NCBI RefSeq assembly: GCF_900607225.1
Contig: NZ_LR027842.1
Span: 1,803,516-1,867,515, forward strand
Direction of reading: 5' to 3'
DNA length: 64,000 bases
Source: [Pseudopropionibacterium] massiliense
Lineage (GTDB): Bacteria; Actinomycetota; Actinomycetes; Propionibacteriales; Propionibacteriaceae
Both the position numbers and the translations under genes were made by a program. Shown piece by piece: positions 24,002 through 33,199 of the stretch (its first letter is position 1; the number at the start of each line of letters is the position of its first letter). A model generated the notes under the pieces. It worked only from the letters and a program-made list of their open reading frames with translations. It was not told where the DNA came from and did not search any database.

Positions 24002-27000
24002 CGTGGCGGTCCTCCCTTGTTCCAGTAGTCGCGCCATTCCTCGTTGTAGGAGCGTGTGGTGGCGGATGGTTCGAGGTGCGCGAAGGCGTCGGTGACGTAG
24101 CGCAGTTCGTCGTGTTCGGGGCCGTCGGGTGAGACCTGGACGAGCGCCAGGCGGTGTCTCTCGCCCTGGGTCTGGGCGAAGGTGACCTCGTTGGTCGTGA
24201 TGGCGAACGTGTCGGCTCCCTCGATCCGGCCCTTGACCTCGATGTAGTGGATCCGGCCCTCTTCATCTGTGGAACGGATGTCGTAGCCGGGATTGTTGCG
24301 GGGCATCTCCACCGGGTTCCTGCCGATGGCCCGTTCCGCGGCCAGCACCGCTTCCACCGCCCGGCGTTCCACTTCTTCCGTGGCGCGGGTCCTGGCCGGC
24401 GTCTCCTGCCCGGATTCCACTTCGATGAGGCGGCTCGGCACGATCAGCGCGGCGCTGCGAATCACCCCGGGAACGGCGACGAGTTTGGTGTGGAGCGCGA
24501 GTTCGTGGCCTCTGCGTTCGAGGCGTTTCTCCAGTTGACGGGCCTTGGCGTGGGCGGTTTCGGCCCGCACCCTGCCGATGGTGCCTGCGCGTTCGAGATC
24601 CTCCAGGCGGTTGTATTCGCGATCCCAGTGGTTGATCTCCGCGAGCAGCCGCTCCCTGACCTGTTTGCAGGTGCGGGCCACCTCGATTTCGAGCCGGGCG
24701 CGGATTTCCTCCATGCGGGGTTGCATGCCGCTGCGGTAGGAGTTGGCGCGCACGGTCTTCTCGTGGTTTCCCTTCACCCATTCGTCGTTCAGGATCGAGG
24801 TGATGGCGGCGGCCTCTCCCGGCTGGGGTGCGTCGTAATCCAGGTAGGGGGGTGCCGCGGAGACCGTGACCGTTCCGTCCGGTTCCAGGATCGGGTAGTC
24901 GAAATGGTGTGAGACGGTGTCGGTGCCGGGCGCGGAGTTCGTGATGCGCTGCTCGACGGTGTACATCAACGCCGGGACCTCCGCCTGTTGGCTGCGCCTG
25001 TCGACCAGGACGGTACCGTGCCGCAGTGCCGCCCCCAGGTCCTCGATTGTCGCCTCGATCACGGCGTGGAGCAGTGGCTGGCCCGGGGCGATGAGGGTGG
25101 CGGGCGGCTGGCCCTCGGGGTGGGTGAGGTGCAGTTCGAAGGTGATGCGTTCGTACTGGTCGGCGACGGGAGCCCAGCGGTTCAGGCGGCGCGCGATGTC
25201 GATGACCCGGGTGGGGACGCGGGTGATTTCGTAGCGTCCCTTCTCCCGTTTGCGGACCTGCCCGCCCAGGCGTTCGAACGCGGACAGGAAGAAGGCGGCG
25301 ATGTAGCCGGGCTGGAGGCGGCGTTCGCGGGCCTTTTCCATTCTGGCCCGTACCTCGTCGAGATCGAGTGCGCTGAACATCTCGGGATGCAGCGCCTTCT
25401 CCGCGAGCATCTCGTCCAGCCCGTCCCTGACCCCCGCGTCGATGATGCGATCCAGTTTGGCCTTCACCTCGGGGCGGTCCCCGTACCGGATGGCCTCGAT
25501 CAACAGGTCGCGCAGGGACCGTTCCTGGAAGGCGTCGTCGTCACCGAGCACGTTGAACAGGTTTCCGTTGTATGCCACCGACATCTGTTCGATCTTCGAT
25601 AGCAACCGGGTGAAAACATCGCCTTCGCGGGTGTCCTTGGCCACCATGTTCCACAGGTGACAGACCTCGCGCTGACCGATGCGGTGGATGCGTCCAAAGC
25701 GCTGCTCTATCCGGTTCGGGTTCCACGGCAGGTCGTAGTTGACCATCAGGTGGGCGCGCTGCAGGTTGAGCCCCTCCCCCGCGGCGTCCGTGGCGAGCAG
25801 CACCACCGTGTCGGGGTTGTGGGTGAATTTCTCACGCGCCGCCATTCGTTCCTCGCGGCTGGTACCGCCGTGGATCCTGACCACCGCGTCGGAGCGGCCG
25901 AGCTGGGCGCTGATTCTCTGATCCAAGTAGTCGAGGGTGTCCCGGTGCTCGGTGAAGATGATGATTTTCCTCGCCGCCCCGGTGCCGTCGCCGGCCAGTA
26001 GTTGTTCGTCGAGAATGGTGCGCAGCTGCACCCATTTCTTGTCGTCGTCCAGCCGCCGGACCTTGTATGCGATGCGAATGAGATCCTCAAGGGTCGTGAT
26101 CTCGGTGTGCAGCTCCGGAATGGTTTGCGCGGCGGTTGCGCGATCCACCACATACTCCACCTTGGTTTCGAATTGGAGGCGTTCCGAATCGGTTGTTTCC
26201 AGGTCCATGTCTTCGTATTCGTGGATCGACAGGGACGGGAGTTGTGCGTCGAACCGGGCGGCGGATTGTTCCTTCTCTGCAGGGTTCGCCGTTTCCTGGA
26301 TGCGGGTGAGTTCGCGGAGCCTGTCTTCGAGTCGGCGTTGGCGGCGTTCCAGCGACCGCAGGATCGCTTCCGGGCTGGAGGCGAGGCGGCGTTGCAGAAC
26401 GGTCAGGGCGAATCCGACGTTGTTTCCGCGTTTCCTGTCGCCCGCCTGGGCGATGCGTTCGGCGCGTCCCATTTCCGTGCGCACGTAGTCGGTGACGAGA
26501 TCGTAGAGTTCCCGTTCGGCCGGGCTCAGTTCGTAGGCCACCGTGTAGGCACGGCGTTCTGGGAACAACGGTTTGCCCTCGAAGGTGAGCAGGTCCTCCT
26601 TGACCATGCGACGCATGAGGCCTTTCGTGTCGGTGCGGTGCACCCCCTGACGGTACTGGCCCTCGAAGCGGTCCCGGTCAAGCAGCGACATGAACAGCTG
26701 GAAATCCTCTTCTTTTCCCGCGTGCGGGGTGGCGGTCATCAGCAGGAGGTTGTGTGCGGTTTCCGAGAGCAGCCTGCCCAGCTTGAAACGTTTCGTCTCG
26801 GACACCTCGCCCGCCCAGGATGAATAGTGGGCGGACATGCGGTGTGCCTCGTCGACCACGGCGACGTCCCAGTTCACCTCGGAAAGCTGTTCCATCAGGT
26901 CTTCGTTGCGGGAGATCTGATCCATTCGCGCAATCAGCCGGTTGTGGTCGGCGAAGACGTTGCGGCCGTGGGCGTCGTCGATCATCTGGCGGTTGAAAAC

Positions 27001-27561
27001 CTCGAAACGCAGGTCGAACTTGGTGGCCAGTTCTTCGCGCCACTGCTCCACCAACCCGCCGGGAGCGACGACGATCGCCCGTTCGCAATCGGAACGCAGG
27101 ATCAGTTCCTTGATGTAGAGGCCGGCCATGATCGTTTTCCCGGCGCCCGGGTCGTCGGCCAGCAGGAACCGCAGCGGGAGACGCGGAAGCAGTTCCTCGT
27201 ACACGGCGCGGATCTGATGCGGCAGCGGGTCCACATCCGAGCTGTTGACCGCGACCATCGGGTCGTACAGGGCGGCGTATTTGATGCGCAACGCCTCCGC
27301 CGCGAGCCGGAATTCGTCCGGGTCGCCGTCGAACGCCGGGGCGGATTCGAGATCACCCACCGGTTCGAGATCAGCCGCGTCGGCCTCGGTGACCATGCGG
27401 CCGCCACTGGTCCCGGACTCGTCCCGGTAGAAGACCTCCACCAGCGTCGGATCCATGACCTCGACGGCGATCACGGTGACCGTCTGCCCCGGAACCAGGC
27501 CGCGGAGTCGCTGCCCCGCACGCAGGGCGGCCAGACCGGATGTGGTCTCTGCCCCGGTCAC
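23998..27561 (-). CDS. SNF2-like helicase with C-terminal DUF3883 domain
   Basis: 1187 residues from a GTG at 27561 with GGAGGG upstream. The N-terminus (LRAGQRLRGLVPGQTVTV) is typical of defence-associated helicases of this group. Walker A is LADDPGAGKTIMAG (134-147), motif II is VVDEAHRMS (235-243), followed by LLMTATPH, and motif VI is NRIEQRFGRIHRIGQ. The C-terminus (from about 1075) has NPGYDIRSTDEEGRIHYIEV and KGR, the DUF3883 nuclease-like pattern. It resembles the DISARM helicase DrmD in layout, but the DISARM genes drmA and drmB are absent. First gene of the four-gene operon; translation is coupled to DUF1156. Confidence 0.9.
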   Translation of the reverse strand: MTGAETTSGLAALRAGQRLRGLVPGQTVTVIAVEVMDPTLVEVFYRDESGTSGGRMVTEADAADLEPVGDLESAPAFDGDPDEFRLAAEALRIKYAALYDPMVAVNSSDVDPLPHQIRAVYEELLPRLPLRFLLADDPGAGKTIMAGLYIKELILRSDCERAIVVAPGGLVEQWREELATKFDLRFEVFNRQMIDDAHGRNVFADHNRLIARMDQISRNEDLMEQLSEVNWDVAVVDEAHRMSAHYSSWAGEVSETKRFKLGRLLSETAHNLLLMTATPHAGKEEDFQLFMSLLDRDRFEGQYRQGVHRTDTKGLMRRMVKEDLLTFEGKPLFPERRAYTVAYELSPAERELYDLVTDYVRTEMGRAERIAQAGDRKRGNNVGFALTVLQRRLASSPEAILRSLERRQRRLEDRLRELTRIQETANPAEKEQSAARFDAQLPSLSIHEYEDMDLETTDSERLQFETKVEYVVDRATAAQTIPELHTEITTLEDLIRIAYKVRRLDDDKKWVQLRTILDEQLLAGDGTGAARKIIIFTEHRDTLDYLDQRISAQLGRSDAVVRIHGGTSREERMAAREKFTHNPDTVVLLATDAAGEGLNLQRAHLMVNYDLPWNPNRIEQRFGRIHRIGQREVCHLWNMVAKDTREGDVFTRLLSKIEQMSVAYNGNLFNVLGDDDAFQERSLRDLLIEAIRYGDRPEVKAKLDRIIDAGVRDGLDEMLAEKALHPEMFSALDLDEVRARMEKARERRLQPGYIAAFFLSAFERLGGQVRKREKGRYEITRVPTRVIDIARRLNRWAPVADQYERITFELHLTHPEGQPPATLIAPGQPLLHAVIEATIEDLGAALRHGTVLVDRRSQQAEVPALMYTVEQRITNSAPGTDTVSHHFDYPILEPDGTVTVSAAPPYLDYDAPQPGEAAAITSILNDEWVKGNHEKTVRANSYRSGMQPRMEEIRARLEIEVARTCKQVRERLLAEINHWDREYNRLEDLERAGTIGRVRAETAHAKARQLEKRLERRGHELALHTKLVAVPGVIRSAALIVPSRLIEVESGQETPARTRATEEVERRAVEAVLAAERAIGRNPVEMPRNNPGYDIRSTDEEGRIHYIEVKGRIEGADTFAITTNEVTFAQTQGERHRLALVQVSPDGPEHDELRYVTDAFAHLEPSATTRSYNEEWRDYWNKGGPPR

Positions 27562-27945
27562 AGAACCCCTCCCTCCGGTTCCTCCCGCCGAAAATCGTGC
27601 GCGGGGAATCCATCATCGGGGTGACCAGCGCGCACCCCCGAATAGTAGCGGGTGGCGGCTGGGCAGGTCGATGCAGCCTTCCCCCATCTCCGGGCGCGTG
27701 AAGTAGTGACCCGACCGACAGCCAACCAGAGCAAACATGTCATGGCCTTTCTATCCCGCTGCCACAAGTCCGACTCAGACCGCACCCTCCTTAGCACTAA
27801 TCATTATGAACGCAAGAAGGCTTATTCATAGCTAATTTAAACAAATTGCCGGTCAGAAAATTCGAGTCTAAAATCAACCAAAGATAGCCACAAGCAAACC
27901 TCACCCTACGAATTAAGCCTTCGCGGCCCTCACCCAAGGCCTGCC
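27562..27945. other. Gene-free 384-bp spacer, AT-rich, probable promoter of the helicase operon
   Basis: No convincing coding frame is seen. The half next to GHKL (27790-27945) is very AT-rich, while the half next to the helicase has chromosome-like GC. It must hold the end of the GHKL transcript and the promoter for the leftward helicase operon, but I cannot place -35/-10 boxes with confidence. The right copy of the short inverted repeat lies at 27812-27832. Confidence 0.5.
27812..27832 (-). repeat. Right copy of the short inverted repeat bracketing KAP to helicase
   Basis: On the minus strand this reads GCTATGAATAAGCCT then TCTTGC, matching 14356-14382 except for one base and a 6-bp gap. 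It is in the spacer between the GHKL gene and the helicase operon. It might mark the end of a segment inserted or exchanged as a unit. Confidence 0.4.
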
Positions 27946-30645
27946 TTACTCTTCACCTTCACTGGGCACAGTATCCAGGTACTCTGCTACAAGTTCTGGG
28001 TCAAATACGTCAAGCGAATTGCGAATCTCAGCATACAATGCCACAGGTGTGGCATTGAGGGCCACGTAGCGGCCATCCGTGTAGATAGATTTCGGCGCGA
28101 GAGCAGCTAGTCCACGGACCAGTGACTCAATCTCTGAGAGGTCCATGTCATATCCCTTCGGTACAAGATACGCCGCCAAGCCTTCATAGCCTATGGGAGT
28201 TTTCCGCTCGCTATTCTCGACAAGCGTCTCGACCAGCACCGCGACAGGTGGCCGCGGAGTGCGGGCTTGCTTCGACTGTTTATCCACCCATTCCCGCGTA
28301 TCTTCCGGTTTCCGCATGTCAAACAATGAGCGAAGATCTGCCGGGTTAAGCCCTTGAAGCGCAAACAGTTCAACCAGTCGAGCCAAGTCATTAACTCGTA
28401 TCGCAGTTATAGCATCGTTAATGCATACGTCATTGATCAAGCCTTCATCATCAAGAGCTCCCTGGAAGTCAGGAGCCACCAGAAGTGTAAAACTTGGGGC
28501 AATCTCGAGCCCATGTCTTTCCGCTGCCTTCTCGCGATGAACTCGAAGAATTGATGTACGCGCCGTGTCTGCACGGATTCGACCCGCTGCTTTGCGTTTC
28601 CCAATATTTTCAGAAGATTCGTTTAAAAGTGCCCCATGCGCGGATTCTCTGGTCGATTTCGCATCATAGGTGAATGCGTATGAAGAGCTGTCGGCACCTC
28701 GTTTCCCAAGTCTAGCAGTGGCAACACCATCTGCGCCGTGCTTAGGACCGCCGAGACGAGTAACTGAGAACCCCAGAAGCTCGAGAGCATCGCCCACCGC
28801 ATCCTCAAGTGCCTTCTCGTCGTTCATTGCATCGCGCAGCCGCTGTGCAATAATTGGCGCTGAGCGAGGAAAACGCAGTGTCAGTTCTCGCAAAAAGGCG
28901 TCCCGTCGGCACATTACACGTTCTATAACTTCTGGAGAAATATTCTCCTCCAAAAGATAAGCCTGCGTAAGGATTTCGCTTAAGCCGAGGAGTTTCAAGG
29001 GCTCCGCAACTGTTTTTCCCCCGATGTAGTTGGTAACAAACGGGTGAGTTTGGTTCAGGACAACCGCACGTCGCTTTGGATCATAGACAGCCATGGGCTT
29101 GGCAGAATTACACTCTTCCAGAAGCACACTCTCGATAACATCTCCACCTTCCGCTAGGAGTTTCCCAGCGTTTTCAATCCCTACGTCGTCAAGGCCAAGG
29201 CGGTGAGCTACTGCTGGTTCACCCGATACCGCCCGTTGTAGCATCCGCCGTAGCGGCCCTTGGCTAAGTGCTGCACTCGGCTTGGCGAGACGACCATTCT
29301 TAGCAATTCCGGAAATTACATCATCATCGTCTTGCTCAGCCGACACAGTACGAGCCCTATTAAATACTGCAAGCAGATAATTCTTCAATTCCTGCAGCGG
29401 TTCGGATTCCTTTAGATTCTCGCGAGAGCTAGCCACTTGATCATCAAGATCATCTGCATTCACCTCCATGCGGAAGCGAATTAATGTACCATGTCGAAGC
29501 TCAGGACCTACAGCGAAATCTGGTTCATCGAGATTGATTAATCTTCCACGAACTCGCACGAAGAAGCCATGGCTTCGACCCAAGTCTTCACTGCGCCCGC
29601 GCCCCAATGGCTGCTTGTACAGCGTTGCATGTCCCCACACAGTCCCTGCCTTCGGCAAGCGTCCAGCAGGAAGTTTTAGAAACTGCCCTGATTGTTCTAC
29701 CTCGATTTCAACCAGATCCGCAGGCCCCCAAGATTGTTCAGAAGTTCTTGGCAGAGTGGCATCATCTTTACCGATAGTGAACGTCCATAACTCCTCGCCA
29801 TCAATTTTTGAGGATTTAATCTCATCGTCGTTCAACCAGAGCTTGAATTCCGGGTTCAATGGAAGCGCGCTACGTAGAACCCATCGCAAGCGACCAAACT
29901 TTATCCCACGCGCTGTCGGTTTAAGTGACGAGAGCAGCGCGGCTGTCCAATGCTCCCGTTTCGGAAGAATCTTAAGAACTTTAGCCTTTTTTTCAGCTGG
30001 CGTGCCCGCAAGAGCACGCCCGAGAGTTTCAATGGCTTGACCTTCCGTCAAACTAACCACATTCAGCGAAAGATCAATGCCATCAAGAAGCTCGGCGCTC
30101 GGCGCGACGCGTCTATAATCCATTGTGACTGCCAAATATTCACCATCCCTATGAACTAGATAGGTCAGCTGTTCTGCAAGCACATAAGTAGCCAGCTTGC
30201 CGATACCAAACTTGCCAACAGGCTTCTTACGACCCGGAGGTGGCGTTTCGCTTCGTTTACGAGAATCGCCAATTTTCCAAAGATCAGCAAGTCCTTCAAA
30301 CGTCATGCTCTCACCATCATCTATCACGAGAAGTGTAGCTGTTTCTGCCGACAGATCAGCTGCAAGGTAGACCCATACCTCACGCGCACCTGCGTCATAT
30401 GAGTTGGTAATCAGCTCCTCAAAGGTCTTGTTAGGCGAACTATACAGTCCTTCCGAAAAACGCTCGATGATTCCATACGACAACTTCACGGGAACATGAC
30501 CTACATGATCGCCACTCTGCACAAGATCAACTACATCAACTACACCCCCAGTGAAATTCAATGAAAGTTCACCAGAAGCCAAGTCAACACGATTCTTTTC
30601 AGGACTCACATCTCCAAAAATAGTGGACACAGCTTTCCCTTTCAT
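27946..30645 (-). CDS. GHKL (Hsp90/MORC-like) ATPase with C-terminal PD-(D/E)xK-like segment
   Basis: 899 residues. The Bergerat ATP fold is clear: N-box EELITNSYDAGA (76-87), VIDDGESM (107-114) and GKFGIGKLATYVL (144-156). A middle domain of about 350 residues is unassigned. Around 611-665, AVGDALELLGFSVTRLGGP then HGADG, and later YAFTYDAKST, give a D...DxK arrangement like restriction-enzyme nucleases. The C-terminal 200 residues are unassigned. The ATG overlaps the upstream methyltransferase stop as ATGA, so the two are made together. The gene is AT-rich relative to the chromosome. I infer an ATP-dependent restriction protein paired with its modification enzyme; the nuclease call is less sure than the ATPase call. 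Confidence 0.8.
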   Translation of the reverse strand: MKGKAVSTIFGDVSPEKNRVDLASGELSLNFTGGVVDVVDLVQSGDHVGHVPVKLSYGIIERFSEGLYSSPNKTFEELITNSYDAGAREVWVYLAADLSAETATLLVIDDGESMTFEGLADLWKIGDSRKRSETPPPGRKKPVGKFGIGKLATYVLAEQLTYLVHRDGEYLAVTMDYRRVAPSAELLDGIDLSLNVVSLTEGQAIETLGRALAGTPAEKKAKVLKILPKREHWTAALLSSLKPTARGIKFGRLRWVLRSALPLNPEFKLWLNDDEIKSSKIDGEELWTFTIGKDDATLPRTSEQSWGPADLVEIEVEQSGQFLKLPAGRLPKAGTVWGHATLYKQPLGRGRSEDLGRSHGFFVRVRGRLINLDEPDFAVGPELRHGTLIRFRMEVNADDLDDQVASSRENLKESEPLQELKNYLLAVFNRARTVSAEQDDDDVISGIAKNGRLAKPSAALSQGPLRRMLQRAVSGEPAVAHRLGLDDVGIENAGKLLAEGGDVIESVLLEECNSAKPMAVYDPKRRAVVLNQTHPFVTNYIGGKTVAEPLKLLGLSEILTQAYLLEENISPEVIERVMCRRDAFLRELTLRFPRSAPIIAQRLRDAMNDEKALEDAVGDALELLGFSVTRLGGPKHGADGVATARLGKRGADSSSYAFTYDAKSTRESAHGALLNESSENIGKRKAAGRIRADTARTSILRVHREKAAERHGLEIAPSFTLLVAPDFQGALDDEGLINDVCINDAITAIRVNDLARLVELFALQGLNPADLRSLFDMRKPEDTREWVDKQSKQARTPRPPVAVLVETLVENSERKTPIGYEGLAAYLVPKGYDMDLSEIESLVRGLAALAPKSIYTDGRYVALNATPVALYAEIRNSLDVFDPELVAEYLDTVPSEGEE

Positions 30646-31817
30646 TGTTTCACGACTGTAAGTACTACTTCTGTACGCATCCGCTTAGTCATAGACGACG
30701 TTTTGTTACTAGTCCGGACCGGCAGATAACGCCGGTTTTCAGGCAGCGCGCGCTCAGAACGTTTGATTAGCCGAAAACCAGAAACCTCGTAAGCCAAACT
30801 CACGAGTGCGTCATTCTGGATATAATTTCCTCGGAGCGTAGAGTTTCCTATCACCGTTACGATTTCCGCCCCCGACTTGCAAACACGGTTCATCTCACAC
30901 GCGAAGATTGCGAGATCTTGAGCGTAGCGAGTGATGGTCGCTACTGGAAGTTGATCGGGAACATTTACTGAGTCCTTTATATGTTGCACCATATCTTCGA
31001 CATACTTGAGGGCATCATCGCCGAGTGCGCGTTCAGCACCAATGCTATTGGATCGGGTTTTTCGTAGCTCTGGAATCGTGTATCCGAACCAGATAAGCGA
31101 CATCTTATGCCCGCGTATATAGTCAATTGCATTAAGGTATGGCGGTGAGGTAATAATCAAATCAACTGACGCATCAGGCAGATCGAGCGCACGCGCATCT
31201 CCCCTGCGAACTTCCACCTGTCCGACAATGGACCGCTCATCGAGCAATCTTTTTAGGCCGTTGACTGACTTTTCAAACCCACGATATACGTCGTAGCTGG
31301 ATTCAGTTACCACACGGTGGGGCCTACTGTGCGATGTATCGGCTGCCAGTGATGCCTTGGGCGCCTTAGTGACAATGATCCGGCTCAGCGCAACTTGGAG
31401 AGCATGACGAACCGCGTCATCGCCAACCCTATCCAGTTGCCATGCAAGTCGGTTGAGCTGAATACGCTGTGGCGCTGCAAACCAATATTCGGCGAACTTG
31501 ATGGTTTCCGGGTCTTCCCACCGCGGCTCGCTCACGCTTGACGCTTGCGCCCGTGCACAGACACGCTCCGCCTCCGCGACGACCTCTTCAGTATCAACGG
31601 CCTGAGTCGCGACCGAGCTCATGAGAACGGCGAGAGGATCGACATCAAACCCGCGTGCCACGTGACCTTTGCCTGCCGCCGCACTAAGGACCGTCCCTGA
31701 TCCACACATTGGGTCAAGCACCACTAACCTTGACTCACCTGTGACGGAGTCGAGGTGATTGATGGCGATGTCCGGTGCCATCCTGGCAGGAAACGGGTGG
31801 ATCGTCCTTGCACCCAT
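30642..31817 (-). CDS. SPPY-type DNA methyltransferase paired with GHKL ATPase
   Basis: 391 residues from the ATG at 31817, which has GAGGAG five bases upstream; a GTG at 31823 lacks spacing. HPFPARMAPDIA opens the protein, SAM motif I is LDPMCGSGTVL (34-44) and catalytic motif IV is ITSPPYLNAIDY (222-233). SPPY is typical of N4-cytosine enzymes, though some N6-adenine enzymes share it. No target-recognition domain is obvious, so specificity may lie in the region between the motifs or in the partner. It is coupled to the GHKL gene by ATGA. First gene of the two-gene module and the rightmost gene of the island. Confidence 0.88.
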   Translation of the reverse strand: MGARTIHPFPARMAPDIAINHLDSVTGESRLVVLDPMCGSGTVLSAAAGKGHVARGFDVDPLAVLMSSVATQAVDTEEVVAEAERVCARAQASSVSEPRWEDPETIKFAEYWFAAPQRIQLNRLAWQLDRVGDDAVRHALQVALSRIIVTKAPKASLAADTSHSRPHRVVTESSYDVYRGFEKSVNGLKRLLDERSIVGQVEVRRGDARALDLPDASVDLIITSPPYLNAIDYIRGHKMSLIWFGYTIPELRKTRSNSIGAERALGDDALKYVEDMVQHIKDSVNVPDQLPVATITRYAQDLAIFACEMNRVCKSGAEIVTVIGNSTLRGNYIQNDALVSLAYEVSGFRLIKRSERALPENRRYLPVRTSNKTSSMTKRMRTEVVLTVVKQ

Positions 31818-32076
31818 CAGCACTCCTCAACTCCGCACGTCCCGGCGCGAGCAAGCGTGCTCCTCCAAAGACCGCTCGCTCTTTCAATCATCCCAGCAGC
31901 GCGGGAGCTAGGTCAAAGATACCTGCCCACGCACCCCAAACTTATCAGGGCCCCGGCATAGCCCTGTAGGTATGCTCCGCGCTAGCTGGATGATATTGCT
32001 GACTACGATCATAGTGAAATTTGAGACTGCTTCGGTCGAACGTGGAACAAGCCAAACTCGCCATCATTGGCGGTTG

Positions 32077-32149
32077 TGGAGCTAAGGGGATTCGAACCCC
32101 TGGCCTCTTCCATGCCATGGAAGCGCGCTACCAACTGCGCCATAGCCCC
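32077..32149 (-). tRNA. tRNA-Ala (GGC)
   Basis: Folds as a full cloverleaf. The 7-bp acceptor stem GGGGCTA/TAGCTCC contains the G3:U70 pair diagnostic for alanine. The anticodon stem is CTTCC/GGAAG around ATGGCAT (anticodon GGC), and the T arm has the GTTCGAATCC loop. CCA is not encoded. It separates the defence island from the gpm-rsfS-nadD group. The 259 bp to its left (31818-32076) show only a short hairpin near 31945-31965 and no gene. Confidence 0.97.
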
Positions 32150-32204
32150 GTGTCTCGCGACTCCCTGAACTTACCGGAGTCGCGGGCGGCGCGCAAGCCG
32201 TGGG

Positions 32205-32807
32205 TCAGGGAAGCTGTCTCGCCGGGGTGTTGTAGGTGACGAGTCTGGGGTTTTCTCCCCCGATCACCAGCGAGTAGGTGATGTTGCCCGGGATGCTGAG
32301 GACGTCACCGATGCCCATGAAGGTGCTGACCACCTTGGACAGCAGCAAGCCATGGGTGACGATCAGCACCTGCTGTCCCTCGTGTCTTTCCGCGATCTCC
32401 CGCACCGATTCCAGGGCCCGGGCGGTCATCTCCGCCAAGGTTTCGCCCGTCGCCGAGCGTTGGAAATCGACCCCGTGGGTGTAGAAGTCGATGAAGCCGG
32501 GGAACACGCGGATCACCTCGGCGGTGGTCATGCCGCTCCAGCTGCCGACGTTGATCTCCCGCAACCGGGCATCCGGCACCACGTCGAGTCCGTGGGGTTC
32601 CGCGACCATGTGGGCGGTGCGGAGGGCCCGTTTCAGGTCGGATGTGTAGCAGGCCTCGAAATCCCAGTCCGCGAAGAACCGGGCCGCCTCCTCAGCCTGC
32701 TTCTCCCCCACCTCGTCGAGTTCGACGTCCGCCTGTCCCTGCAGTTTTCCGAGCTCGTTCCATTCCGTGCGACCGTGCCGAAGGAACACAAGTTTTGTGT
32801 GCGTCAC
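32205..32807 (-). CDS. Histidine phosphatase (phosphoglycerate mutase-like)
   Basis: 200 residues from a GTG at 32807 that overlaps the rsfS stop as GTGA. The phosphohistidine motif LVFLRHGRTEWNE is at residues 6-18, the second half YTSDLKRALRTA follows, and the second catalytic histidine is in LIVTHGLLL. In actinobacteria such a gene regularly follows nadD-rsfS; whether it acts on 3-phosphoglycerate, glucosyl-3-phosphoglycerate or another phosphoester cannot be read here. The longer frame to 32876 lies inside rsfS and is not used. Confidence 0.9.
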   Translation of the reverse strand: MTHTKLVFLRHGRTEWNELGKLQGQADVELDEVGEKQAEEAARFFADWDFEACYTSDLKRALRTAHMVAEPHGLDVVPDARLREINVGSWSGMTTAEVIRVFPGFIDFYTHGVDFQRSATGETLAEMTARALESVREIAERHEGQQVLIVTHGLLLSKVVSTFMGIGDVLSIPGNITYSLVIGGENPRLVTYNTPARQLP

Positions 32808-33199
32808 TGCTCTTCGTCGTCCTGTGGCACCAGCACCTCGTGCACGTCGAGCGGAATCTGTGGGCAGTCCTTCCACAACCGTTCCAGATTGTAGAGGCTG
32901 CGTTCCTCGGTGCGCTGCACGTGCACCACGAAATCGATGTAGTCCAGCAGCACCCAGCGGTTCTCCCGGTCACCCTCGCGGCGCACTGGTTTCAGCTGGA
33001 CCTGTTTGATGAGCTGCTCCTCCACGGCGTCGACAACCGCCCCGACCTGGCGTTCGTTCCTGGCGCTGATGATCAGGAACACGTCGGTGATGGTCAGCTG
33101 CTGGCTGACGTCGAAGGCGACGATGTTGGTGCCGAGTTTCCCGGCTGCCGCCTCCGCGGCAATGGTCACGTGTGTGATCACGGACTCAGGTGTTGTCAA
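32804..33199 (-). CDS. rsfS: Ribosomal silencing factor RsfS
   Basis: 131 residues. The segments [40 protein letters not shown] and [12 protein letters not shown] are those of the RsfS/Iojap family, which binds L14 and blocks subunit joining under starvation. The TTG at 33199 is chosen because GGAG lies six bases upstream and it gives the full N-terminal helix; a GTG at 33181 lacks a ribosome site. It overlaps the end of nadD by 14 bases and the downstream phosphatase by 4. Confidence 0.94.
   Translation of the reverse strand: MTTPESVITHVTIAAEAAAGKLGTNIVAFDVSQQLTITDVFLIISARNERQVGAVVDAVEEQLIKQVQLKPVRREGDRENRWVLLDYIDFVVHVQRTEERSLYNLERLWKDCPQIPLDVHEVLVPQDDEEQ

Noticed and set aside
14370..31817. 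A DISARM, BREX or type I restriction-modification locus
   Set aside because: The helicase resembles DrmD, but drmA and drmB are absent; there is no PglZ, BrxC or BrxL; and no HsdS or HsdR protein is encoded.
32077..32149. tRNA-Ala as the attachment site of the island
   Set aside because: I found no duplicate of the tRNA 3' end at the other side of the island and no integrase in it.
33179..33181. GTG at 33181 as the rsfS start
   Set aside because: It lacks a ribosome site, whereas the TTG at 33199 has GGAG six bases upstream and gives a complete N-terminus.
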